In this document: in pieces, positions 17,010 through 24,108 of the stretch
Numbering within the stretch: position 1 is the stretch's first letter
How the letters are laid out: every line of letters starts with the position of its first letter
Origin: Streptomyces termitum
GTDB lineage: Bacteria; Actinomycetota; Actinomycetes; Streptomycetales; Streptomycetaceae
Direction: 5' to 3'
Assembly: GCF_014650175.1 (NCBI RefSeq)
Contig: NZ_BMUL01000012.1
Coordinates: 1 to 64,000 of the forward strand
Length of the DNA: 64,000 nt
Position numbers and translations under genes: made by a program
The notes under the pieces: generated by a model
What the model was told of the DNA's origin: nothing
Database searches by the model: none
Seen by the model: only the letters and a program-made list of their open reading frames with translations

Positions 17010-17606
17010 ATGAGCCAGGGCGAGGTGCTCGACTTCGAGGAGTACGTCCGCACACGGCAGGACGCGCTGCTGCGCAGCGCCCGCCGTCTCGTCCCGGACC
17101 CGGTGGACGCGCAGGACCTCCTCCAGACCGCCCTGGTCCGCACGTACGGCCGCTGGGACGGCATCGCGGACAAGTCGCTGGCCGACGCCTACCTGCGCCG
17201 GGTCATGATCAACACGCGGACCGAGTGGTGGCGGGCCCGTCGCCTGGAGGAGGTCCCCACCGAGCAGCTGCCCGACGCGAGCGTCGACGACCCGACCGAG
17301 CAGCACGCCGACCGCGCCCTCCTCATGGACATCCTGCGGGTCCTCGCCCCCAAGCAGCGCAGCGTCGTCGTGCTGCGGCACTGGGAGCAGATGAGCACGG
17401 AGGAGACCGCCGCCGCCCTCGGCATGTCGACGGGTACGGTGAAGTCGACGCTCCACCGCGCGCTCGCCCGGCTCCGCCAGGAGCTGGAGAGCCGCGACCT
17501 GGACGCCCGCTCCCTCGGGCGGACCGGGGAGCGGACCGGAGGACAGCGGTCGGCAGCTGCGGCCGTGCGAGGTGACGGAGGGGGACGCGAGCGGTGCGCG
17601 GCCTAG
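17010..17606 (+). CDS. sigE: Cell-envelope stress sigma factor SigE
   Basis: 198 residues, an ECF sigma factor of the SigE family. Region 2 is at about 8-75 (FEEYVRTRQDALLRSARRLV.., DAQDLLQTALVRTYGRW) and region 4 at about 114-164 (LAPKQRSVVVLRHWEQMSTEETAAALGMSTGTVKSTLHRAL). The C-terminus is a variable Gly/Arg tail. In S. coelicolor SigE directs transcription of cell-wall and envelope genes when the wall is damaged. GGAGGCGGCGGG precedes the ATG. The cseA, cseB and cseC order downstream identifies it. A strong hairpin starts 12 nt after its stop. Confidence 0.93.
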   Translation: MSQGEVLDFEEYVRTRQDALLRSARRLVPDPVDAQDLLQTALVRTYGRWDGIADKSLADAYLRRVMINTRTEWWRARRLEEVPTEQLPDASVDDPTEQHADRALLMDILRVLAPKQRSVVVLRHWEQMSTEETAAALGMSTGTVKSTLHRALARLRQELESRDLDARSLGRTGERTGGQRSAAAAVRGDGGGRERCAA

Positions 17607-17617
17607 ACGAGGGCGAC

Positions 17618-17638
17618 GCCGCCGGCAGAGCCGGCGGC
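17618..17638 (+). terminator. Attenuator-like hairpin between sigE and cseA
   Basis: Perfect 9-bp stem GCCGCCGGC / GCCGGCGGC with loop AGA, 12 nt after the sigE stop. In S. coelicolor most sigE transcripts end just after sigE and a minority read into cseABC; this hairpin is well placed to cause that here. There is no U-tract. Confidence 0.6.
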
Positions 17639-17659
17639 GGGAGCCACGGGGGGACCGGC

Positions 17660-18379
17660 ATGCCCGGCCCCGTCCGGACGGCGCCGCCGCGGGCGGGCGG
17701 CCCCCGGGTGGCGGGCGTCGCGGCGGTGGCCGGGCTGGCCGCCGCCGGCCTGTTCATGGCCGCGTGCTCCACCGGCGGGACGGGCTCGCGCGACGAGGGC
17801 GCGGCCCGCCCCGACGCGTCCGCCGCGACCGTGCCCACCCCGCCCGCCGCCGCGCCCGCCTCCCCCCGGGAGAAGGAGGGCGCCCGGGTGGACCCGATCG
17901 CGCTCCTGAAGGCCGACCCGAAGATCGACGACCGGGTGAAGGACGACCTGAAGCCCTGCGTGGCCGACGCGTACCCGGTGGACACCTCGTACGGCAACCT
18001 CACCGGCGGCGCCGAGCCCGACGTCGTGGTCAACGTGATGACCTGCGGCGACGCGGTCGGCATCGGCACCTACGTCTACCGCAGGGCGCCCGCCGGGAGC
18101 GGCACCGGCGGCACCGGCTACGAGAACGTCTTCACCGCCGAGGACGCGGCCGTGTACGGCACCATCGACCGCGGCGACCTGATCGTGACGAAGCAGGTGT
18201 ACGCGAAGGGCGACTCGGTCGCCTACCCGTCGGGCGAGGACGTGCTCACGTACCGCTGGGCGGGGACCCGCTTCACCCAGCACGACCTGGTGCACAACGA
18301 GTACAGCCGGGCGGTCGGCGAGGAGGAGCCCACCGCGGAGGCGGAGCCCGTACCGCGCCCGTCCGTCCCGGTCGGCTGA
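17660..18379 (+). CDS. cseA: Lipoprotein CseA
   Basis: 239 residues from ATG 17660. The signal peptide has Arg residues, a hydrophobic stretch and the lipobox LFMAAC with C36 as the lipidated Cys. After a Pro/Ala linker the mature domain contains two Cys (LKPCVAD, NVMTCGD) and beta segments. CseA is an extracytoplasmic lipoprotein that dampens the CseBC-SigE response in S. coelicolor. An upstream GTG at 17594 overlaps sigE and has its own GGAGGGGG; I prefer 17660 because it gives a normal signal peptide, has GGGGGG 6 nt before it and lies after the hairpin. Confidence 0.85.
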   Translation: MPGPVRTAPPRAGGPRVAGVAAVAGLAAAGLFMAACSTGGTGSRDEGAARPDASAATVPTPPAAAPASPREKEGARVDPIALLKADPKIDDRVKDDLKPCVADAYPVDTSYGNLTGGAEPDVVVNVMTCGDAVGIGTYVYRRAPAGSGTGGTGYENVFTAEDAAVYGTIDRGDLIVTKQVYAKGDSVAYPSGEDVLTYRWAGTRFTQHDLVHNEYSRAVGEEEPTAEAEPVPRPSVPVG

Positions 18380-18441
18380 GCCCGCCCCGTACCGCCGCAC
18401 CCCTCCCCCGCCGAAGGACCCCCCACCGAAGGACGCGCCCG

Positions 18442-19146
18442 ATGGCCGAGACCCATGTCCTGTTCGTCGAGGACGACGACGTCATCCGCGAAGCCACCCA
18501 GCTCGCCCTGGAGCGGGACGGCTTCCGGGTGACCGCGATGCCCGACGGGCTCTCCGGGCTGGACGCCTTCCGCGCCCACCGGCCGGACATCGCGCTGCTC
18601 GACGTGATGCTGCCGGGCATGGACGGGGTGAGCCTGTGCCGCCGCATCCGCGACGAGTCGACCGTGCCGGTGATCATGCTGTCGGCGCGGGCCGACTCCA
18701 TCGACGTCGTCCTCGGCCTGGAGGCCGGGGCCGACGACTACGTCACCAAGCCCTTCGACGGCTCCGTGCTGATGGCCCGCATCCGGGCCGTGCTGCGCCG
18801 CTTCGGCAACGCCGGCGGCGGCGCGGGCGACGGCCGGGAGGCGCCGGCCGCCGACGGGCCGCTGGTCTTCGGCGGCGGCGACCTGGAGGTGGACACCGAG
18901 GGCATGGAGGTCCGCCGGGGCGGCGCGCCGGTCGCCCTGACCCCGACCGAGATGCGGCTCCTCCTGGAGTTCTCCTCCGCGCCGAACACGGTGCTCTCCC
19001 GCGACAAGCTCCTGGAGCGGGTCTGGGACTACGGCTGGGGCGGCGACACCCGCGTCGTCGACGTCCACGTGCAGCGGCTGCGGGCCAAGATCGGCCAGGA
19101 CCGGATCGAGACGGTCCGCGGCTTCGGCTACAAGCTCAGGGGCTGA
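18442..19146 (+). CDS. cseB: Response regulator CseB
   Basis: 234 residues, OmpR/PhoB type. The receiver domain has the acidic pair (VEDDD), phospho-acceptor D54 in LLDVMLPGM and the conserved Lys in YVTKPFDG. The C-terminal winged helix is at about 145-234 (LTPTEMRLLLEFSSAPNTVLSRDKLLERVW.., VDVHVQRLRAKIG.., TVRGFGYKLRG). By homology it is phosphorylated by CseC and activates the sigE promoter, closing a loop on its own operon. Shine-Dalgarno AAGGA precedes the ATG. cseC starts 3 nt after its stop. Confidence 0.93.
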   Translation: MAETHVLFVEDDDVIREATQLALERDGFRVTAMPDGLSGLDAFRAHRPDIALLDVMLPGMDGVSLCRRIRDESTVPVIMLSARADSIDVVLGLEAGADDYVTKPFDGSVLMARIRAVLRRFGNAGGGAGDGREAPAADGPLVFGGGDLEVDTEGMEVRRGGAPVALTPTEMRLLLEFSSAPNTVLSRDKLLERVWDYGWGGDTRVVDVHVQRLRAKIGQDRIETVRGFGYKLRG

Positions 19147-19149
19147 CGG

Positions 19150-20466
19150 GTGCGAGGTCTCCCGCTGCGGACCGGGATCCGCTGGAAGATCGCCGTCGCC
19201 ATCGCGGCGGTCGGCGCCTTCATCGCGGTCACGCTCAGCGTGATCGTGCACAACGCCGCGCGCATCTCCATGCTGGACAACGCGCGCGAGGTGCAGATGG
19301 AGCGGCTCCTCTTCGCCCAGCGGCTGTACGAGACCTCCAAGCCGAAGGAGCCCCGCTTCGGCGCCAAGATCAACGACCCGTCGCTGCCCGGCCAGCTCGA
19401 CCAGCTGATGCGGGACCAGCGGCGGGGCACGTACGTGCAGGAACACCGGCACGGCGGGCCACCGGACGTCTGGGCGGCGGTCCCGCTGGCCAACGGCGAC
19501 GTGCTCTCCCTCCACATCCCCTTCGCCGACCGCAGCGCCACGATCATGAAGGACCTCGACCGGGCGCTGGTCATCGGCTCGGTCTCGGTCGTCTTCGCCG
19601 GCTGCGCCAGCGGCGTCCTCATCGGCGGGCAGATCTCCCGGCGGCTGCGGCGGGCCGCGGCGGCGGCCGGGCGGGTCGCGCAGGGCAACGGCGAGGTGCG
19701 GGTCCGGGAGGCCGTCGGCGGCTTCGTCCGGGACGAGACCGACGACCTGGCGTGGGCGATCGACTCCCTCACCGACGCCCTGAACGAGCGGATCGAGGCC
19801 GAGCGGCGGGTCACCGCCGACATCGCGCACGAGCTGCGCACCCCGGTGACCGGGCTGCTCACCGCCGCCGAGCTGCTGCCGCCGGGCCGGCCGACCGAGC
19901 TGGTGCGGGACCGGGCGCAGGCGATGCGGACGCTGGTCGAGGACGTGCTGGAGGTGGCCCGGCTCGACGGGGCCTCCGAGCGGGCCGAGCTCCAGGAGAT
20001 CGCGCTCGGCGAGTTCGTGGACCGGCGGGTGCGGTCGATGTTCCCGGACGCGGAGGTCCGGGTGGTGCACGAGTCGTGGGTCGCCACCGACCCGCGCCGC
20101 CTGGAGCGCATCCTCGGCAACCTGCTGGCCAACGCGGCCAAGCACGGCAGGGGCCCGGTCGAGGTCGCCGTCGAGGGCCGGGTGGTGCGGGTCAGGGACC
20201 ACGGCCCCGGCTTCCCCGAGGCACTGCTCCGGGACGGCCCCAGCCGCTTCCGCACCGGCACCAGCGACCGCGCGGGCCAGGGCCACGGCCTGGGCCTGAC
20301 GATCGCCTCCGGGCAGGCCCGGGTCCTCGGCGCCCGGCTGACCTTCCGCAACGTGGCCTCGGAGGGCGCGCCGGAGGGCGTCGGCGGGGCGGTCGCGGTG
20401 CTGTGGCTGCCGGACCACGCGCCGACGAACACGGGCAGCTTCCCGATCCTCCGGGTCGCGGACTGA
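19150..20466 (+). CDS. cseC: Sensor histidine kinase CseC
   Basis: 438 residues. Two transmembrane helices (about 12-33 and 139-160) flank an extracytoplasmic sensor of roughly 105 residues. HAMP follows, then the H-box ADIAHELRTPVTGLL with H227, an N-box (RILGNLLANAAKHG), and G-boxes (RDHGPGFPE, GQGHGLGLTIA). In S. coelicolor CseC senses envelope damage such as cell-wall antibiotics. The GTG start is 3 nt after cseB, so the pair is translationally coupled. Downstream lie the locus-B repeats and a terminator shared with the convergent exporter gene. Confidence 0.92.
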   Translation: MRGLPLRTGIRWKIAVAIAAVGAFIAVTLSVIVHNAARISMLDNAREVQMERLLFAQRLYETSKPKEPRFGAKINDPSLPGQLDQLMRDQRRGTYVQEHRHGGPPDVWAAVPLANGDVLSLHIPFADRSATIMKDLDRALVIGSVSVVFAGCASGVLIGGQISRRLRRAAAAAGRVAQGNGEVRVREAVGGFVRDETDDLAWAIDSLTDALNERIEAERRVTADIAHELRTPVTGLLTAAELLPPGRPTELVRDRAQAMRTLVEDVLEVARLDGASERAELQEIALGEFVDRRVRSMFPDAEVRVVHESWVATDPRRLERILGNLLANAAKHGRGPVEVAVEGRVVRVRDHGPGFPEALLRDGPSRFRTGTSDRAGQGHGLGLTIASGQARVLGARLTFRNVASEGAPEGVGGAVAVLWLPDHAPTNTGSFPILRVAD

Positions 20467-20490
20467 CGGTCCCGGTCCCTCCCCGCACGC

Positions 20491-20590
20491 GCACGCGCGC
20501 GGGAAGCCGTTTTCCGGTCGTACGCGCGCGGGGGGCCGTTTTCGGGTCGTACGCGCGCGGGGGCCGTTTTCGGGTCGTACGCGCGCGGGG
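20491..20590. repeat. Tandem GTACGCGCGCGGGG-type intergenic repeats, locus B
   Basis: Three and a half units of 29, 29 and 28 bp starting at 20491, 20520, 20549 and 20577. The core is GTACGCGCGCGGGG, then GCCGTTTTC and GGGTC; the first copy has GCACG. The array sits between convergent cseC and the MFS gene and ends in the terminator. It is related to the array at 3509. Confidence 0.85.
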
Positions 20591-20619
20591 CCGGGTTCCC
20601 GGATCAGGAACCCGGCCCC
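20587..20619. terminator. Bidirectional terminator between cseC and the MFS gene
   Basis: Perfect 13-bp stem GGGGCCGGGTTCC / GGAACCCGGCCCC with a 7-nt loop. Its left arm is formed by the end of the repeat array. Confidence 0.8.
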
Positions 20620-20643
20620 GCGCGGACGTACCGCCGTCCCGGA

Positions 20644-22230
20644 TCAGACCGTCTCGGCGACCTTCGGGGTGTCGTCGCCGGAGGACGCCTTCGGGGCGGC
20701 CGGTCCGGCGCCGCGCAGCGCCACCTCCTTGACGAAGAAGGCGAGGACGAAGCCGAGGACCGCGATCGCCGAGCCGAGCAGGAAGGCGGAGTGGGTGCCG
20801 GCCGCGACCGCGTGCTGGTACGCCTCGCGCAGCGCCTCCGGCAGCTTGGCCAGGCTCGCCGCGTCGAGCTGGGCGGTCCGCTCGGTGAGGGCGGAGCCGC
20901 CGCGGGCGGCCATCTCGTCCTTCACCCGGGAGGTGAAGAGGGCGCCCATGACGGCGACGCCGAAGGAGGAGCCGAGGGTCCGGAAGAGGGTGGTGGAGCT
21001 GGAGGCCACGCCCATGTCCCGCATCTCGACGCTGTTCTGCGCGACGAGCATGGTGATCTGCATCAGGAAGCCCATGCCGGCGCCGAGGACGGCCATGTAC
21101 ACGCCGGAGACCAGGCGGCCGGTGCCGGTGTCCATGGTGGAGAGCAGGAAGAGGCCGGCGATCATCAGCGCGCCGCCGGCGATGGGGAAGACCTTGTACT
21201 TGCCGGTGCTGGTGGTGAAGCGGCCGACGACCAGCGAGACGACCATCATCGACAGCAGCATCGGCAGGAGGAGCAGGCCGGAGTTGGTGGCCGAGGCGCC
21301 CTGCACGGACTGCTGGAAGATCGGCAGGTAGAGGACCGCGCCGAACATCACGAAGCCGGTGACGAAGCCGATCAGGGACATCAGGGTGAAGTTGCGGCTG
21401 CGGAAGATGTGCAGCGGCACGATCGGGTCGCTCGCGCGGGTCTCCACGTACAGGAAGGCGGCGAGCGCGGCGAGGCCGCCGGTGGAGAGGCCGACGATGG
21501 TGGCCGAGCCCCAGGCGTACTCGGTGCCGCCCCAGGTGGTGACGAGGACGATCGCGGTGATGCCGACGGTCAGCAGCGCGGCGCCGAGGAAGTCGATCCG
21601 GGTGCCGGCGGCCCGCTCCTTGCGCGGCAGGTGGAGGACCGTGGTGATCATGGCGAGGGCGACGGCGCCCAGCGGCAGGTTGATGTAGAAGGACCAGCGC
21701 CAGCCCCAGTGGTCGGTGATGGTGCCGCCGACCAGCGGGCCGCCGATCATGGCGAGGGCCATCACGCCGGCCATCATGCCTTGGTACTTGCCCCGCTCGC
21801 GGGGCGGGATGAGGTCGCCGATGATGGCCATGACGCCGACCATGAGGCCGCCGGCGCCGAGGCCCTGGACCGTGCGGAAGCCGATGAGCTGGCCCATGTC
21901 CTGGGCCATGCCGCTGAGCGCGGAGCCGATCAGGAAGATCACGATCGAGGTGAGGAAGACGCCCTTGCGGCCGTACATGTCGCCGACCTTGCCCCAGATG
22001 GGGGTGGAGGCGGCGGTGGCCAGGGTGTAGGCGGTGACGACCCAGGAGAGGTGCTCCAGGCCGCCCAGCTCGCCGACGATCGTCGGCATCGCGGTGCCGA
22101 TGATCATGTTGTCCAGCATCGCGAGGAGCATCGCGATCATGAGGGCGAGGAGGACGACGCGCACGCTGCGCGGTGCGGCGTCCGCCCCCTCCCGGCCCTG
22201 CTCCGTCGTGTCGGTCGTCTCGGTGGCCAT
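20644..22230 (-). CDS. MFS drug exporter (DHA2 / EmrB-QacA, 14 helices)
   Basis: 528 residues, usual for 14-helix DHA2 proton antiporters. Motif A-like WGKVGDMYGRKGVF follows helix 2, with LDNMIIGTAMPTIVGEL in helix 1 and motif C-like GGPLVGGTITDHWGWRWSFYINLPLG after helix 5. Polar N- and C-terminal tails are cytoplasmic. The substrate is unknown; such pumps export drugs, dyes or self-made antibiotics. A TetR gene is divergent 110 bp away with a palindrome between them, the usual layout for a locally repressed exporter. Confidence 0.92.
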   Translation of the reverse strand: MATETTDTTEQGREGADAAPRSVRVVLLALMIAMLLAMLDNMIIGTAMPTIVGELGGLEHLSWVVTAYTLATAASTPIWGKVGDMYGRKGVFLTSIVIFLIGSALSGMAQDMGQLIGFRTVQGLGAGGLMVGVMAIIGDLIPPRERGKYQGMMAGVMALAMIGGPLVGGTITDHWGWRWSFYINLPLGAVALAMITTVLHLPRKERAAGTRIDFLGAALLTVGITAIVLVTTWGGTEYAWGSATIVGLSTGGLAALAAFLYVETRASDPIVPLHIFRSRNFTLMSLIGFVTGFVMFGAVLYLPIFQQSVQGASATNSGLLLLPMLLSMMVVSLVVGRFTTSTGKYKVFPIAGGALMIAGLFLLSTMDTGTGRLVSGVYMAVLGAGMGFLMQITMLVAQNSVEMRDMGVASSSTTLFRTLGSSFGVAVMGALFTSRVKDEMAARGGSALTERTAQLDAASLAKLPEALREAYQHAVAAGTHSAFLLGSAIAVLGFVLAFFVKEVALRGAGPAAPKASSGDDTPKVAETV

Positions 22231-22292
22231 CGCCCGTCCATCCCCTTACTTGCCGCCCGGCTAGTTACTACACTGGGGAAAGTAGAGCCGTC

Positions 22293-22310
22293 ACTTGCCG
22301 GTCGTCAAGT
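22293..22310. promoter_or_regulatory. Candidate TetR operator
   Basis: ACTTGCC-GGTC-GTCAAGT, 7-bp arms with one mismatch, between the divergent MFS and TetR genes. A further half-site TTACTTGCC is at 22246-22254. Size and position fit a TetR-family operator controlling both genes; the binding itself is inferred. Confidence 0.5.
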
Positions 22311-22340
22311 AAGTTTTTCGGAAAGTGGGAGTGAACAGGC

Positions 22341-22898
22341 ATGGCCCGAGGCAACACCCGCCAGCGCATCCAGGACGTGGCTCTCGAACTCTTCGCCGAG
22401 CAGGGCTACGAGAAGACCTCGCTGCGGGAGATCGCGGAACGGCTCGACGTCACCAAGGCCGCGCTCTACTACCACTTCAAGACCAAGGAGGACATCCTCG
22501 TCGGCATCTTCGAGGACCTCACCCGGCCCGTGGACGAGCTGATGGCCTGGGCGCAGGAGCAGCCGCCGACCCTGGAGACCCGGCGCGAGGTGCTGCGCCG
22601 CTACCAGGCGGCGCTGCGGGGGGCGGCCCCGCTGTTCCGCTTCATGCAGGAGAACCAGGCGACGGTCCGCGAGCTGAGCGTCGGGCACACGCTCAAGGAG
22701 CGGATGTTCACCCTGACCGGGCTGATCCAGGACGAGGACTTCGCCGTGGCGGACAAGGTCCGGTGCGTGAGTGCGATCTTCACCCTGCACGCGGGGGCCT
22801 TCTTCCTCCAGAGCGTCGAGGGCGACCCCGAGGAGAAGCACGCGGCCACCCTCGAAGTCGCCCTCGACCTGCTGGACCGGGCCCACGAGGGGCACTGA
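22341..22898 (+). CDS. TetR-family regulator of the adjacent exporter
   Basis: 185 residues. The helix-turn-helix is at about 5-50 (TRQRIQDVALELFAEQGYEKTSLREIAERLDVTKAALYYHFKTKEDIL). The C-terminal helices form the ligand and dimer domain. It probably represses the divergent DHA2 exporter until an effector binds, inferred from layout and the shared palindrome. GGGAG lies 9 nt before the ATG. The next gene, an M23 peptidase, is convergent 30 bp away. Confidence 0.9.
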   Translation: MARGNTRQRIQDVALELFAEQGYEKTSLREIAERLDVTKAALYYHFKTKEDILVGIFEDLTRPVDELMAWAQEQPPTLETRREVLRRYQAALRGAAPLFRFMQENQATVRELSVGHTLKERMFTLTGLIQDEDFAVADKVRCVSAIFTLHAGAFFLQSVEGDPEEKHAATLEVALDLLDRAHEGH

Positions 22899-22928
22899 GT
22901 CCGGACGGGTCCGGATGCGGCGGACGGA

Positions 22929-23636
22929 TCAGATGAAGACGCCGTGCGCGCGCAGGAACGCGGCCGGGTTCAGGGCCGAGCCGTAGTTCGGGGTCGTACG
23001 GATCTCGAAGTGCAGGTGCGGGCCGGAGGAGTTGCCGGTGTTGCCCGAGAGGGCGATCTGCTGGCCGGCGGCGACCTTCTGGCCGATGCGGACCTTGATC
23101 TTCGACAGGTGGGCGTACTGCGAGTAGCGGCCGTTGGCGTGCTTGACCACGATCGCGTTGCCGTAGGCGGGGCCGTCGCCGCCGCCGTACGGGCCGGCCT
23201 TCACGACGGTGCCGGCCGCGGCGGCGCGGACCGAGGTGCCGACCGGGACGGCGAAGTCCTGGCCGGAGTGCTTGTGGGCCCACATGGCGCCGCCCTGGTT
23301 GTAGCTGGCGCTGAGGGCGTAGGAGGAGACCGGCTTGACCCAGCCGGTGGCCTTCTTGACCGCGGCCGGCTTGGCGACGGCCTTCTTCGCCGCGGCCTTC
23401 ACCTGGGCGGTCTTCGCGGCCTGCGCCTTCACGGCGGCCTGGGCCTTGGCGGCCTGGGCGGCCTGCGTCTGGGCCTGCACCTTGACGGCGGCGGCCGCGG
23501 TGACGGCGACCGGAGCGGCCTTGCTCTCGGCGGCGAAGGCGGAACCGGCGCCGGCGACCAGCGACGCTCCCAGGCCGGTGACGACGAGGGCGACGGCGGC
23601 GGTGCGGACGGTGGGGTTCGTGACGCGCTTCGACAT
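22929..23636 (-). CDS. Secreted M23 (LytM) family metallopeptidase
   Basis: 235 residues from ATG 23636 with GGAGG 10 nt upstream. The Sec signal peptide ends near AFA|AES (about 35). A long Ala/Lys/Gln linker (about 40-95) with repeats of AQAAK type precedes the catalytic domain. The zinc site has H123 and D127 (HSGQD) and the HLH pair H207/H209 (GPHLHFE), so the enzyme should be active against peptidoglycan cross-bridges, unlike degenerate LytM activators. Ending within 30 bp of the convergent TetR gene, it has a long upstream region with a striking palindrome. Confidence 0.9.
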   Translation of the reverse strand: MSKRVTNPTVRTAAVALVVTGLGASLVAGAGSAFAAESKAAPVAVTAAAAVKVQAQTQAAQAAKAQAAVKAQAAKTAQVKAAAKKAVAKPAAVKKATGWVKPVSSYALSASYNQGGAMWAHKHSGQDFAVPVGTSVRAAAAGTVVKAGPYGGGDGPAYGNAIVVKHANGRYSQYAHLSKIKVRIGQKVAAGQQIALSGNTGNSSGPHLHFEIRTTPNYGSALNPAAFLRAHGVFI

Positions 23637-24108
23637 GCGGGGGAGACCTCCGGACGGAACGGACCGGACGCGAACGGTGCGTTGCGCCGGGTTGGCCGTT
23701 CTTTGGTAACCCGCCCCCCAGGACATCCCAAAACACCCCATCTACGACAGAAGGTCGTAGCGATCTCCCCCAGCCCTCCAGCCTTGACACCCTCGAACCC
23801 TGCCCTGCAAATCGGACATATCTACCCAAGAGTTCGGGTTTACACGCACGTCGCCGGGATCGCGCGAGCCCCGGGGGCGGCCCCGCCCCGCACTCCGGGC
23901 CGCCCGGGGCCGGGAAAGCGACCGTCGCCGCATAAACATCCCATTCGCCCGATATAAGAACTACGACCCTGTCTAGTACCCCTCGAAACGCTTGTGCGCC
24001 TTGTCACCGCGCCCCGCCCCGCGATGGGAGCCAGGTCACCCGATCCGGGACCCCCGCACCCCCTCCCGCACTACGCTGACCCCCTCGGCATCCAACGGGG
24101 GGACACAC
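23637..24108. other. Intergenic region, M23 peptidase / NACHT (472 bp)
   Basis: Divergent promoter region. It holds the perfect palindrome at 23742-23760, a partial second copy at 23961-23976 (CTACGAC-CCT-GTC.TAG), an AT-rich patch (GATATAAGAA, 23951-23960), and a candidate NACHT promoter TACGCT (24072-24077) with a predicted start near 24085. A forward-strand TTGACA near 23784 has no matching -10. I see no gene; the short Arg-rich reverse frame at 23742-23939 has no support. Confidence 0.6.
23742..23760. promoter_or_regulatory. Palindromic operator candidate CTACGAC-N5-GTCGTAG
   Basis: Perfect 7-bp arms with spacer AGAAG, about 106 bp upstream of the M23 start. It stands out in a GC-rich background and fits a dimeric regulator site. 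The regulator is unknown. Confidence 0.5.

Noticed and set aside
18636..20732. Long forward frame antiphase to cseB/cseC
   Set aside because: Arg/Gly/Ala-rich shadow; the real two-component genes lie in other frames with full motif sets.
23637..23740. Possible c-di-AMP (ydaO) riboswitch before the M23 hydrolase
   Set aside because: Such riboswitches precede some streptomycete wall hydrolase genes, but I could not find the conserved GG-rich core and pseudo-symmetric stems here. A covariance-model search would settle it.
23742..23939. 65-codon reverse-strand frame in the M23/NACHT gap
   Set aside because: Arg-rich, no recognisable domain, no Shine-Dalgarno; it overlaps the palindrome and promoter elements.
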